The translations under genes were made by a program, and so were the position numbers. From a virus, in IMG/VR virus record IMGVR_UViG_3300021962_000167, positions 1 through 49,520 of that record: a DNA stretch of 49,520 nt. One strand, 5' to 3'. This document shows positions 13,106 through 21,469 of the stretch, one piece after another (position 1 is the stretch's first letter; each line of letters opens with the position of its first letter). Below the pieces are notes generated by a model, which had not been told where the DNA came from, did no database searches, and was given only the letters and a program-made list of their open reading frames with translations.

Positions 13106-15498
13106 GAGTCACTAAACGGGTTTACGACTTCATCACGCTTCATTACGGCGTTTTGTGCTTGACAGAACGCATACAGCGACCAGTCGGGGATGTCCGTGTA
13201 CGCGCCAGCCGAGATCTCCGCGCCAGCTTCGTCTGATGCGAGTCGCCCAGACGGGGCGTCAACGTACTGCTTGGACTTGGAGCCACGCACCGAGCAACCG
13301 ACGAGCTTGCCGTCTTCCATCGCGGCGGACAGAAGCCGGGGAAGCTCCGCGTCACCCAAATGACGGAGAGTCGGCGGCAGTTCAGCCCGTCTGCGGTACA
13401 GGCCGCTCGCCGAGTTTTTAGCTCCCGTGGTGTATGGATGTCCGCGTTCTGCCGCAAGACGGCAAGCAACGATCAGCCACGCTACGCGTTCCGCGTATGT
13501 GTCGCCTGCGAACATGTCGAGGTGCGTGACGTCATCCATCAGTCCGCGATTGTTCCGCAGTAGTGTGCGCTCGCCTTTCATTAGTCCGTGGATGTTCGCC
13601 TTGGCGACACCGAAACGCCAGAGCGCATTTTGTTCTGGCTTCATACCCATCGCCTTCATGCGCCGAGCGTAGTCGCCGCAGGTGAACATGCCGAAGTTGA
13701 TGCGGAAGTACGACGAGATCGCAGACGATCCACGGATCGCGGCGTTCAGATCCTCCAGCGAGGCGATACGTTGATCCTTGGATGTCTTGCGAACGTGGTG
13801 ATTGACGATGAGCGCGGCGTCCAGCTCGCCGCAGACACGATGCGCTTCGCGCATCATTTGCGAGATCGCCAGTGCCGAGTTTTCATCGCCGTGACTGACG
13901 CTGTTGAGCGTGTCGATGCAGACCAGAACCAGATCGTCCAGTTCTTTGAGCAATGCCAGCATTTCTGCCCAGCGTTTCGACGGGCGGGATTCGCCTGTCT
14001 TGTGATCGAACTCGACAAGCGGAAACGCGCCACCCAGCCGAGTCATCGGCAGGATGATCAGCTTGTCGCCAGCCTTGGCGATGCGGTCGTCGCTGTTGAT
14101 CTCCAGCAGGCGTCGGTGCATTTCTGTCTGGCTGTCCTCGCACAGAATCAGCACCGCTGTGCCGCCACGAATCACCTTCTGACCGCACCACTGCGTTGTC
14201 GTGCCGTCATACGACGCCAGCTTCAAAGCAAGGTCTGCGACCTGAAATGTCTTACCCGCCCCGCCCTGCGCCACAAACAAGTGCGGCTCGCCCTTGATGA
14301 CGAGATCATCGACAAGGTACTGGTGTTCGGGCTTCGGGTTCGTGATCCATCGGTGCGCTGCCCATGACCGCAAGCCCAGACCGCCATCGCGGATCGATTC
14401 GTCAACGATGGGTTTTTCCTTTTCTGGAAACGGGCCGTGGTGACGCACATCGTATGTCGCCAGCATCTCAAACTCGCGCTTGATTCGGTGATCGGGCCAT
14501 GCGGGTTTCATGTAGTTCAGCACCCATCCGTGCGTGTAGTCGTATGCTTCCTCGATTGTCATCTCGCCGCGACGGGCCATCGATATGTGCAGCCCCGCCA
14601 CCTTGTTGAACTGCCCCCAGCGGGTGCGATCCTCGCCGTTTTCGTACACGGGTGTCTGGAGCGCGTCTGTGGCGGTCGTTCCCATTCCCCCGGATGTCGG
14701 GGAGAACTTCAGCTCGCCCGATTGGAAGTCGATGACGTTGCCTGTCTGCGGTTGCTGGATTGCCCACGGGCTGGCAGGCATCACCTTCAGCGCGGCTGAC
14801 ATGTCGGTCAGACTGTAGAACCGCTCGCTGGTGGACTCGATGGTGCAGGCAGACGGGATGCCTTTCTTGGCGTGAACCGATCCTGCAACACGTACTGGCT
14901 GATGTGCGCGGCCAAACGGGTTGCTGTCCACGCCCAGCCCCATGCTGATGTCGCCGCCGCACTTCCGCGCCAGCAGATCACGGGCAATGATCGCTTCGCG
15001 GATGTCGTCGGTCGGCTCGTCCAGAACGTAGTACACATGCCGCTTCGGCGTGTTCTCTTCCGTTGTGCCGCCCGACAGAACAACCATCGTCGGCTCGCCC
15101 AAGTGCGATCTCATGTATTCCAGCTTCGCGTCTGTGTCGCCCGAATCCAAATCCGCAAGGATGTTGGTGAACAAGCTGACGTTCTCCGCTGTGCCGCGTT
15201 GCTCCCGCAGGATGGCTGGAACAACGAAGGTAGCGACTTGGTTCTTCGCCCACATCGTGACGCAGTTCATGACGCCTTCTGTCGGATCAGCCAGCGACGG
15301 CTGGAAGAAGTTGTCGCTGCGATAATCGCCTTCCTGCGGCGTGCCTTTCTCGCCAATCCCCCGCAGACACAGGTGCGTGCGGTCGTTCCACTTGACACGC
15401 CCGAACAGCGTGCCGAAGAACTGGATTACTTCATCTTGGTTTATAAGAGACGATGCGTATGCCGCATCGAATTGGTCGTTGGTTTGTGTGTTGGTCAT
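13102..15498 (-). CDS. Primase-polymerase/RepA-like helicase fusion (798 aa)
   Basis: I use ATG at 15498, which overlaps the methyltransferase stop as ATGA; the frame is open upstream but there it overlaps the methyltransferase. The N-terminal 250 residues look like an archaeo-eukaryotic primase: ADLDSGD at 115-121, RHVYYVLD at 153-160 and HQPVRVAGSVHAKKG at 199-213. The C-terminal part is a RecA-like (AAA_25/RepA) helicase: Walker A AQGGAGKT at 410-417, ILCEDSQ at 451, Walker B LVLVCIDTLNS at 523-533 and NHHVRK at 566. It would open the origin and prime replication for the host polymerase. A basic C-terminal tail of 150 residues has no assignment. Confidence 0.85.
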   Translation of the reverse strand: MTNTQTNDQFDAAYASSLINQDEVIQFFGTLFGRVKWNDRTHLCLRGIGEKGTPQEGDYRSDNFFQPSLADPTEGVMNCVTMWAKNQVATFVVPAILREQRGTAENVSLFTNILADLDSGDTDAKLEYMRSHLGEPTMVVLSGGTTEENTPKRHVYYVLDEPTDDIREAIIARDLLARKCGGDISMGLGVDSNPFGRAHQPVRVAGSVHAKKGIPSACTIESTSERFYSLTDMSAALKVMPASPWAIQQPQTGNVIDFQSGELKFSPTSGGMGTTATDALQTPVYENGEDRTRWGQFNKVAGLHISMARRGEMTIEEAYDYTHGWVLNYMKPAWPDHRIKREFEMLATYDVRHHGPFPEKEKPIVDESIRDGGLGLRSWAAHRWITNPKPEHQYLVDDLVIKGEPHLFVAQGGAGKTFQVADLALKLASYDGTTTQWCGQKVIRGGTAVLILCEDSQTEMHRRLLEINSDDRIAKAGDKLIILPMTRLGGAFPLVEFDHKTGESRPSKRWAEMLALLKELDDLVLVCIDTLNSVSHGDENSALAISQMMREAHRVCGELDAALIVNHHVRKTSKDQRIASLEDLNAAIRGSSAISSYFRINFGMFTCGDYARRMKAMGMKPEQNALWRFGVAKANIHGLMKGERTLLRNNRGLMDDVTHLDMFAGDTYAERVAWLIVACRLAAERGHPYTTGAKNSASGLYRRRAELPPTLRHLGDAELPRLLSAAMEDGKLVGCSVRGSKSKQYVDAPSGRLASDEAGAEISAGAYTDIPDWSLYAFCQAQNAVMKRDEVVNPFSDS

Positions 15499-16661
15499 TT
15501 TAATTCTGCTAAAAGAGTTCTGAATGCTCGCTCTGCGGTGGCAGGCACGACTCCGTTGCCGAGGAGTCGGAGTTCGTCGGTGCGATTGTCGCAGGAGACA
15601 CACAGCTCGGCATAGTCCACCCCACCGGCAGGCCCATCAGCGTCTCGACCCAGCGAGGGTTGAGCTTCCCTGTCGCCTTTGCTTCCACTTCCACATTGGG
15701 CTGCTTGTATTGAACTATCGTTGAATCTCGGTGACCGCTCTTGTGATCCTTCGCTTGTGGGGTTGCCCATTGCGCCGCCATCTGCCTGCTCAATGTCACC
15801 TTCCCCTCCTCTATCCGCTTCTGCGCCACTTCCGGCGTTGAGGCCAGATGCGAGTCGCCCATGATCGGCGTTGCCCATTGCTTTTTCTGCTCCGCTGCAA
15901 CATGATCCCGCAGTTTGTATTTCCCCGCACAGCCCTCCCGCATCTCCATCACTCCTCCCTCGCCGTCCGATGCTCCCGGTGTGCGCCAATCCTGTTGTGA
16001 CTCTGGGCGGCTCCCATGCGTGCTGGGGTTCGCCGGGGCGGGAGGGCCATACATTTTCACTGTTGCCGCAAGCAAAGAATTTCTCTGAATGTGATTCGTG
16101 CAACTCTTCGACCCCAACGGCCCCGTGTCTTTCGAGTCGTTCGCTTGACAGGTGGGCCAAGATGAAGACCCGCTTGCGCTGGTGAGGCGCACCGACTTCG
16201 CTCGCGCTGAATATTCCCCACGACACCTTGTAACCCAACTCTTCCAGATCGCTGATGACGCTGGAGAGTCCCAACGAGATGTGTCCTTCGACGTTTTCAA
16301 AGAAACAGAGTCGAGGCTGAATAACTCGTATTGAATCTCTGATGTAGGGCCAGAGGTGTCTTGGGTCGTTTTCTCCTTGCCGCTTTCCTGCTGCGGAGAA
16401 TGGCTGACAAGGGTATCCCGCAACAAGGATGTCCACTTTTCCTCGAAAGCCTTCGCATGGGAAGGTTTTAATATCCGTCCAAAGAGGTGCTGCGTCCATG
16501 AGTCCCGCTTCCATTTTGCTAACCAAGTTCGCAATGGCGAATGCTTCGATCTCACCATAAGCGATTGTGAGCAGGCTTGGGATTGCTCGTTTAAGTCCAA
16601 GAGAAATGCCTCCGTATCCGGCGCACCACTCAATGCATGTAGTTGTTTTGGTAGTATCCAC
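15495..16661 (-). CDS. DNA (cytosine-5) methyltransferase (388 aa)
   Basis: C5-methyltransferase motifs appear in order: motif I WCAGYGGISLG (12-22), motif IV GYPCQPFS (82-89, catalytic C85), motif VI ENVEG (122-126), motif VIII QRKRVF (161-166) and a C-terminal motif X LRLLGNGVVPATAERAF (364-380). The middle target-recognition part is Gly/Ser/Arg-rich. Motif I requires a start upstream of codon 12, and the only candidate is GTG at 16661, which shares its first G with the ATG of the overlapping frame (ATGTG). The leader is CAACAACCACAACAACAAT. It may protect phage DNA from restriction; the target site is unknown. Confidence 0.88.
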   Translation of the reverse strand: MDTTKTTTCIEWCAGYGGISLGLKRAIPSLLTIAYGEIEAFAIANLVSKMEAGLMDAAPLWTDIKTFPCEGFRGKVDILVAGYPCQPFSAAGKRQGENDPRHLWPYIRDSIRVIQPRLCFFENVEGHISLGLSSVISDLEELGYKVSWGIFSASEVGAPHQRKRVFILAHLSSERLERHGAVGVEELHESHSEKFFACGNSENVWPSRPGEPQHAWEPPRVTTGLAHTGSIGRRGRSDGDAGGLCGEIQTAGSCCSGAEKAMGNADHGRLASGLNAGSGAEADRGGEGDIEQADGGAMGNPTSEGSQERSPRFNDSSIQAAQCGSGSKGDREAQPSLGRDADGPAGGVDYAELCVSCDNRTDELRLLGNGVVPATAERAFRTLLAELK

Positions 16662-16663
16662 AT
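15509..16663 (-). CDS. Full-length alternative-frame ORF inside the methyltransferase gene (384 aa)
   Basis: A second frame stays open for 384 codons over almost the whole methyltransferase gene and has the better start (ATG at 16663). Its product begins MWILPKQLHALSGAPDTEAF and contains KWKRDSWTQHL and RILKPSHAKAF, then WPTCQANDSKDTG and WATPQAKDHKSG repeats, and LNPRWVETLMGLPVGWT near 334-350. From memory, WPTP-AxD repeats and LNPxWVExLMGxPxGWT occur in annotated phage proteins, some labelled methyltransferase-like, so this frame may be truly translated. It could equally be a conserved by-product of methyltransferase codon constraints. Protein evidence is lacking. Confidence 0.45.
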   Translation of the reverse strand: MWILPKQLHALSGAPDTEAFLLDLNEQSQACSQSLMVRSKHSPLRTWLAKWKRDSWTQHLFGRILKPSHAKAFEEKWTSLLRDTLVSHSPQQESGKEKTTQDTSGPTSEIQYELFSLDSVSLKTSKDTSRWDSPASSAIWKSWVTRCRGEYSARAKSVRLTSASGSSSWPTCQANDSKDTGPLGSKSCTNHIQRNSLLAATVKMYGPPAPANPSTHGSRPESQQDWRTPGASDGEGGVMEMREGCAGKYKLRDHVAAEQKKQWATPIMGDSHLASTPEVAQKRIEEGKVTLSRQMAAQWATPQAKDHKSGHRDSTIVQYKQPNVEVEAKATGKLNPRWVETLMGLPVGWTMPSCVSPATIAPTNSDSSATESCLPPQSEHSELF

Positions 16664-16692
16664 TTATTATTATTGTTGTTGTGGTTGTTGGA

Positions 16693-17472
16693 TCACCTCA
16701 TCCAAAACGGCTTCGCCGTTGTGATCTCCGTTGGCTTGCTCGAAACTGTCGTGGAATGACAGTTTGTCTTGTAGTCGCAAAAACGGCATTGGAAGTTGGC
16801 TGCGTCGTCTGTGATCCGAGACAGCTCTTCCGGGCGGGATGACTTCACCACCCGCAGAGCGCGGTCAGACACATCCTGCGCGGTGCGGGCGTCGTACGGG
16901 ACATGCTCGTAATGGATTTCGCCGTTGTTCTTGTTGATGGCAACGAACAGACCGCCGTTCGGAACATCGAAGTAAGCGCAGTACGTCTGAATCTGCGCGT
17001 AGTACACGGGCTTGGATTCCTTGACGCCTTTCTTCTTCGTGTCGTTCCACGATTTGTCGTTGAGGCTTTTGCACTCAAAGACCAGCGGGTACGGAAGATC
17101 GATTGGCCCTGCGTGCAGGATGCCGTCGCAGTGACCGCCGAGCTTGCCGTCTGCCACGAAGAAGCCGATCTGCTTGCCGTCCTCGTTCTCGTTCTCCAGC
17201 TTGAATCCAGCCAGCCGCATGTATTCAACAACGCGGTCTTCGTAGTCATGTCCCGCATCGAAGATGCGGTATGTCTGGCCTGAAAATCCTTTGTCTTTCG
17301 GGGTGTGATGGAACTCGTATGCCAGCTTGCGCTCGCACGCCTCGCCCCAGCGCGATGCGCCAAGGTATTGGCGCGGTGTTTCTTTCTTGCGTTCGGTCTG
17401 GATTGCTTCGTCCACGATGGGCGCGATGCGATCAGACACGTCGTTTTCGTTTTTGGTTTCGGGTTTGAACAT
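16693..17472 (-). CDS. PD-(D/E)XK nuclease, Cas4/RecB-like (259 aa)
   Basis: The nuclease core is visible as GHCDGI (metal-binding Asp), FECKSLN (ExK) and YYAQIQTYCAYF (QxxxY helix) between about residues 115 and 170. Near the C-terminus, CRFCDYKTNCHS has three cysteines as in Cas4-type iron-sulfur enzymes; a fourth, C47, lies in GEACERK. It is likely a 5'-3' exonuclease making single strands for the Sak4-like recombinase and SSB of the same operon. It starts three bases after the previous gene's stop, after an A-rich leader with no Shine-Dalgarno. Confidence 0.82.
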   Translation of the reverse strand: MFKPETKNENDVSDRIAPIVDEAIQTERKKETPRQYLGASRWGEACERKLAYEFHHTPKDKGFSGQTYRIFDAGHDYEDRVVEYMRLAGFKLENENEDGKQIGFFVADGKLGGHCDGILHAGPIDLPYPLVFECKSLNDKSWNDTKKKGVKESKPVYYAQIQTYCAYFDVPNGGLFVAINKNNGEIHYEHVPYDARTAQDVSDRALRVVKSSRPEELSRITDDAANFQCRFCDYKTNCHSTTVSSKPTEITTAKPFWMR

Positions 17473-17475
17473 AAA

Positions 17476-17685
17476 TTATTTTTTCTTTTTGTAATACTTT
17501 GTCATTGCCTCCAACAGCTCGACTGGCTCGCCTTCGCCCGTGTCAAGGAATTTTCTGACAGTGTGCGGAAGATCGTCACCGCGAAGGTGCATCGGTGAGA
17601 GCTGGCGCAGCGGGAAGGCAGACATGTGGATCTCCAGTTTGCCTCCATTGCCCAGCCCAAGGAACGGGATCAGTGGTGACTTCAT
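17476..17685 (-). CDS. Small hypothetical protein (69 aa)
   Basis: The start overlaps the stop of the upstream gene by ATGA. The protein begins MKSPLIPFLGLGNGGKLEIH and ends in a lysine tail (TKYYKKKK). It has no membrane helix or known motif. Its place in an unbroken coupled chain of early genes supports expression; function unknown. Confidence 0.65.
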   Translation of the reverse strand: MKSPLIPFLGLGNGGKLEIHMSAFPLRQLSPMHLRGDDLPHTVRKFLDTGEGEPVELLEAMTKYYKKKK

Positions 17686-17969
17686 CCGTTGTTTTCCTCA
17701 AAGCCAGCGATCTCTGCGGCACAGCGTGCGTAACCAGCCGCATCGACGAATGTGTCGCGTGTCGGCGTGTAGCAGGCACGGGCGATCTTCAGAATCAACA
17801 TCATGACCGCCGCGTCGTATGAGCTGATCGGCGCGGTTGGGTCTTTGCGTGCATTCAGATACCAGTTCCAGCCGTCTGCGATGCGCTTGTGGTTTGGTTC
17901 TGCCGCGTCATAGTCACGGCGGCGTGCGCCGCTCGTGACTTCCAGTGCTTCTTCAAGGATGGATTTCAT
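17682..17969 (-). CDS. DUF6378-like phage protein (95 aa)
   Basis: The sequence contains RRRDYDAAEPNHKRIADGW and AVMMLILKIARACYTPTRDTFVDAAGYARC. The pattern R..DY..P..N..RIA..W......P......D.A.MM.LLKIAR......D...D.AGY is the one I know from the phage family DUF6378, sometimes compared with nucleotide-pool proteins. The biochemical role is not known. It is coupled by ATGA overlaps to both neighbours. Confidence 0.75.
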   Translation of the reverse strand: MKSILEEALEVTSGARRRDYDAAEPNHKRIADGWNWYLNARKDPTAPISSYDAAVMMLILKIARACYTPTRDTFVDAAGYARCAAEIAGFEENNG

Positions 17970-18181
17970 AGTTCGACGTTGAAATAACTGGCGTCTTTTT
18001 TCATCTTTTCGTGGAGGTGGGAAAGCACCGCGTCGGCGGTGGTGTAGGGATGACCTTGAGTGAGTAGGTTCAACACTTCAAGATAAATGCCACCAAGAAC
18101 CAACTTGTACTCTGGGCCGCGCAAGTGCGCGTCCAGCTTGTGCGGGGTTTCATCCATGTCGATTTCGATTGTTACTTTCAT
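17966..18181 (-). CDS. Small hypothetical protein (71 aa)
   Basis: I take ATG at 18181, which overlaps the helicase stop (ATGA), rather than an earlier in-frame start that lies inside the helicase gene. The acidic N-terminus (MKVTIEIDMDETPHKLDAHL) could be a short beta strand and helix, followed by YLEVLNLLTQGHPYTTADAVLSHLHEKM. No motif is recognised. Confidence 0.65.
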   Translation of the reverse strand: MKVTIEIDMDETPHKLDAHLRGPEYKLVLGGIYLEVLNLLTQGHPYTTADAVLSHLHEKMKKDASYFNVEL

Positions 18182-19842
18182 GCGGCGATTTTGTTGTAGC
18201 AGTGGGTTTGTATGGTTTTTTGGATTTGTTTTTCGGAGAACCGCCATGTGATCAGGCACGATGCGCGGTAGCGGGAGACGGGAGCGAATGTGTCCAGACC
18301 AAGCATTTCACGTTGCTTGTCAGACGGGGCGAGCGACAGCCATGATCGGCTCTTGCGAGCGTTGCTTCGGTCGCCGTGCATTCGCAGGAAATCATCCGCG
18401 CTGGAGAGCGCGGAAACCTTGTCGTGTTCGTCGGCAACGATGACTGTGCGCTTGTCTGCGTCGGCGCGGCAGACAGCGAACCAACGGTTCCCGTAGTTCA
18501 CCACAGCCGCCCATGCGCTCAGACCGTTCGCTACGACGACACATCCATCGAACAGCGGTTCCCAGCGGAACGGGGATGACTCGATCAGCTCGATCTCTGT
18601 CATGCCGAACTCGACCAGTTCCTCCCGCTCGTCGGCTTCGCCGCCTTCGCGTGGTTCGTTGATGGTTTCGCCGCAGACAGGACACTCCCGGACGTTGGCG
18701 GGGATTTCCGTCTTGCACGACGGGCAGGTCGTTTTCATGCCAGTTCCCTTTTTGGGAACCAGCTCGATGTCTGTTTCGAGCGTGCCGTGGGTCAGCAGCG
18801 AATACCCGAAGTCAAGCACGATGCAGTCGTCTTTACGGACGTTCGGGTAGCGTTGCGGATCAACCTTGCGTAATCCGCGACCGATCATCTGGAGCATGGT
18901 TGACTTGTGTGAGCATGGCCGCAGGAGAACGACGCAGGACACGGGCTGGCAGTCGAAGCCTTCGGTCAGAACCATGACGTTGCAAACAACTTGCGTCTCG
19001 CCGCGATCCAGCCGCTTCAAGACACCGCGCCTGTCGGCGTCACCCATTGCGCCGTGGACAAGCTCCGCCTTGACGCCAGCGGCTTTGAACGCATCGGTGA
19101 CGTGCTGGGCGTGTTCGACCGTGGACGCAAAGACTATCGTGCGCCTGTCGCCAGCCACCTTGCGCCACTCGTCTATAACCCGTGACGTTATGGGAGATTG
19201 ATCCATGATTTCTTCGACTTGATTCATGTCGAAGTCTGCGGTCGTCCTGCGGACGCCCCGCAGTTCTTCCTGCAAGCCGCAGTCAATGACGAATGTGCGC
19301 GGACGCACCAGATGCCCAGCTTGGATCAGTTCGGTGATCGAAATAATGTCTGCGACATTGCTGAAGGCGTTGGTCAACGCTTTCTTGTCGGCACGCATCG
19401 GCGTTGCGGTAACGCCGAAAAGCCGCACCTTGGGGTTCAGCTCACGGGCCTTGTCGATGATGACTTGATAGCTGTTGGCCGCGACATGGTGGCATTCATC
19501 GATAGCCAGCAGATCGATGGGTTGCATCCTGTCGATGTTCCGCGCCAGCGTCTGCACCATGCCGAACGTGCAGCCCTCCGCAAGAAAGTTCTTGCGGTCA
19601 GCAACCATCAGATCGGTCTTGGTCTTGGGGTTAATCAGCCGAAACGTGTCACGGTTTTGTGAAACCAACTCGTCGCGGTGCTGAACGATCAGAGCGTTCT
19701 TGGGGCGGATGCCGTCGCAGACGGCAGACAGCATGACTGTCTTGCCAGCCCCTGTCGGGGCAACTCCTAATGTGTTGCCGTGTAACTTTAATGCTTCAAT
19801 GCAGGACTTTGTAAACTCTTCCTGTCTTGGTCGGAGGATCAT
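18178..19842 (-). CDS. SF2 DEAD/DEAH-box helicase with zinc ribbon (554 aa)
   Basis: Helicase motifs are in order: Q-like RPRQEEF at 4-10, Walker A APTGAGKT at 28-35, DECHH at 115-119, TATPMR at 145-150 and motif VI QMIGRGLR at 318-325. A zinc ribbon CPSCKTEIPANVRECPVCG follows at 373-391, then a 160-residue C-terminal domain of unknown role. It is typical of RadD/phage-type helicases that work with recombination proteins. The leader is A-rich. Its first 47 bases overlap the small 52-aa frame upstream. Confidence 0.9.
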   Translation of the reverse strand: MILRPRQEEFTKSCIEALKLHGNTLGVAPTGAGKTVMLSAVCDGIRPKNALIVQHRDELVSQNRDTFRLINPKTKTDLMVADRKNFLAEGCTFGMVQTLARNIDRMQPIDLLAIDECHHVAANSYQVIIDKARELNPKVRLFGVTATPMRADKKALTNAFSNVADIISITELIQAGHLVRPRTFVIDCGLQEELRGVRRTTADFDMNQVEEIMDQSPITSRVIDEWRKVAGDRRTIVFASTVEHAQHVTDAFKAAGVKAELVHGAMGDADRRGVLKRLDRGETQVVCNVMVLTEGFDCQPVSCVVLLRPCSHKSTMLQMIGRGLRKVDPQRYPNVRKDDCIVLDFGYSLLTHGTLETDIELVPKKGTGMKTTCPSCKTEIPANVRECPVCGETINEPREGGEADEREELVEFGMTEIELIESSPFRWEPLFDGCVVVANGLSAWAAVVNYGNRWFAVCRADADKRTVIVADEHDKVSALSSADDFLRMHGDRSNARKSRSWLSLAPSDKQREMLGLDTFAPVSRYRASCLITWRFSEKQIQKTIQTHCYNKIAA

Positions 19843-19954
19843 TTTTTGTTATTTTTATTTGGTATTTTAGTAGCAGCAGGGATTTAGCGAGTTGTGCGAG
19901 TTCGCAGTTCCCCAACGCCAGCGTAAGCAGGGCGCACAGGTATTGATCTTTCAT
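19796..19954 (-). CDS. Candidate small gene overlapping helicase start (52 aa)
   Basis: An ATG at 19954 is preceded by AGGAGGG at good spacing, a better ribosome site than most genes here. The peptide is MKDQYLCALLTLALGNCELA followed by a Leu-rich helix and a basic end (TKTGRVYKVLH). The stop TGA lies inside the helicase gene. The DNA from 19983 to 19843 would otherwise be an unexplained gap between coupled genes. The peptide could also serve to couple helicase translation. No homologue is known to me. Confidence 0.5.
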   Translation of the reverse strand: MKDQYLCALLTLALGNCELAQLAKSLLLLKYQIKITKNDPPTKTGRVYKVLH

Positions 19955-19982
19955 TTCCCGTGCGCCCTCCTCTTACGACGAC

Positions 19983-20564
19983 TTACCGAGGCTGGTTGAG
20001 CCACGACGGAGCAGAGCCACCAGCGGCAGGCGCGGCTGCGCCAAATGCCGATGAGCGTGCGGCTGCTGATGCCCCAGCGTTGCCTTCAGCGAGTTTTTTG
20101 AAGTTCCCGTTCGACCCGCTGTTCGGGTTCGGTGACAGGTATTCTCCGACCTTGTTGCGGTCTGGGTGGTTTCCTTCTTTATCTTTTTCCACCTTGACCT
20201 TAATTGCGATTCGCGCCCCGTCCAAGACCTGACAGATTTGGATGAAATCTTTTCCATTCATCTGTTCATAAGTCGCAGGGTCTTCTGGCTTGAAGATGCC
20301 AGCGGCCTCAAACATGCGCGTCAGCGAGCCGACGCCCATCTTGCGCCAGCCTTCGCTGTTCGCGTTGTCTTTCGGGTTGCAGACCATCTCAAACACTTTG
20401 CGGTTGGCGAACTCGCCGCCGTCGATGGTTAGTTCCAAGCTGGCGTATTCGCCGCCTGTGGACTGGGATTTCTTGAGTTCCGCGACCTTGACGACCGCGA
20501 ATGCGAGAGTTCCCGCTGGGATGAGTGTTGGCTTTTCTGAGGCTCCTGATGTTGGGCTGAACAT
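19983..20564 (-). CDS. Single-strand DNA-binding protein, DUF669-like (193 aa)
   Basis: Residues 1-130 form a likely OB-type domain (GGEYASLELTIDGGEFANRK, VFEMVCNP, EGWRKMGVGSLTRMFEAAG), as in phage DUF669 ssDNA-binding proteins found beside Sak-type recombinases. The C-terminus is a flexible Gly/Ser/Ala tail, but it lacks the acidic tip usual in SSB. The leader before ATG 20564 has AACAACAATAG-type sequence without Shine-Dalgarno. Neighbours (recombinase, nuclease, helicase) fit a recombination role. Confidence 0.75.
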   Translation of the reverse strand: MFSPTSGASEKPTLIPAGTLAFAVVKVAELKKSQSTGGEYASLELTIDGGEFANRKVFEMVCNPKDNANSEGWRKMGVGSLTRMFEAAGIFKPEDPATYEQMNGKDFIQICQVLDGARIAIKVKVEKDKEGNHPDRNKVGEYLSPNPNSGSNGNFKKLAEGNAGASAAARSSAFGAAAPAAGGSAPSWLNQPR

Positions 20565-20595
20565 ATATGTGGTTCTTTCTATTGTTGTTATTGGT

Positions 20596-21450
20596 TTACT
20601 TGGTGATTGTTGTGTTAAGGTTCCCGTCCAGACGCTTGCCTGTGCGGATTTTCTTGATGAGTGCGCCGAGATCGGGTGGCTCGACAGCTTCCAGACGGCC
20701 AGAGCGGTCTTTTGCTGGGAATCCCCATTCGTTGTCTTGGTGGCAGACGAAGGCGCGGTATGACTGATCGTTGTCTGCCTTGAGCAAAGACAGCGTTACG
20801 ACTTGATCAAAGATGCCGGGGAGTTCCCGTGCGGTCTTCGATCCTTCGACCTGCGCCGAATGAACCACGCGGTTCAGCTCGTCTTTCTCGCTGTCCAGAA
20901 TGCCAACGACGATGATGTCCTTCGGGCAGTGCTGGAGGACAGTCAGCCAGCGAACCATTTCGCGGCCAAGCAAGCCGTATGCCCCACGGGTGTCGGGCTT
21001 GCCTGTTTTTTCGCTGACGCACTCTGGTTGCTTCTGCGACCACTGGAAGCACAAGCGGCTGGCAACAGTGATGCTGTCCACGAACACGGTCTTGTACTTG
21101 TCCAGCATGGACACGTCGCCGCCGAATGCTTTGACGTATGAATCGTATGCCGTCTTGCTGTACGGCCCGTCAGCGTCGGCTGGATCTGGGCCGCTGACCA
21201 GACATGCCATAGCGCGTGCGATCTCCCACGGATGGGCATTCATGCCCTGCGCCGTGCGGCGAAGGTCAACAACATCGCCGTTCCAGTCTTGGATGGCGAG
21301 GGTTCCCGCTTCCAAATCCAAGAACAAGGTTGTGTCTGGATCAAGGGTTCGTGCTTGGGTTGTTTTCCCAATGCCTGACGGCCCGAAGAGGGCGATGTTG
21401 ATTTTAGTGTGAGCGGCAAGCCGCTCATCAGCTTTAATGATTTTAATCAT
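20596..21450 (-). CDS. Sak4-like RecA-fold recombinase, AAA_24 family (284 aa)
   Basis: ATG at 21450 is chosen because an ACAAACCAACAAT leader ends there and the upstream extension overlaps the previous gene. The core has Walker A GPSGIGKT at 23-30, LFLDLEAGT at 42-50, a Walker B-like YKTVFVDSITV and a conserved GLLGREMVRWL helix. This is the phage AAA_24/Sak4 layout, a shortened RecA that anneals single strands with the help of an SSB, which is the next gene. The C-terminus ends in a short basic region. Confidence 0.82.
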   Translation of the reverse strand: MIKIIKADERLAAHTKINIALFGPSGIGKTTQARTLDPDTTLFLDLEAGTLAIQDWNGDVVDLRRTAQGMNAHPWEIARAMACLVSGPDPADADGPYSKTAYDSYVKAFGGDVSMLDKYKTVFVDSITVASRLCFQWSQKQPECVSEKTGKPDTRGAYGLLGREMVRWLTVLQHCPKDIIVVGILDSEKDELNRVVHSAQVEGSKTARELPGIFDQVVTLSLLKADNDQSYRAFVCHQDNEWGFPAKDRSGRLEAVEPPDLGALIKKIRTGKRLDGNLNTTITK

Positions 21451-21469
21451 ATTGTTGGTTTGTGCTGGG

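Noticed and set aside
13588-14367. 259-codon rightward frame inside the primase-helicase gene
   Set aside because: It lies opposite the clear primase-helicase coding frame and has no domain, leader or coupling; it is explained by GC-rich antisense codon bias.
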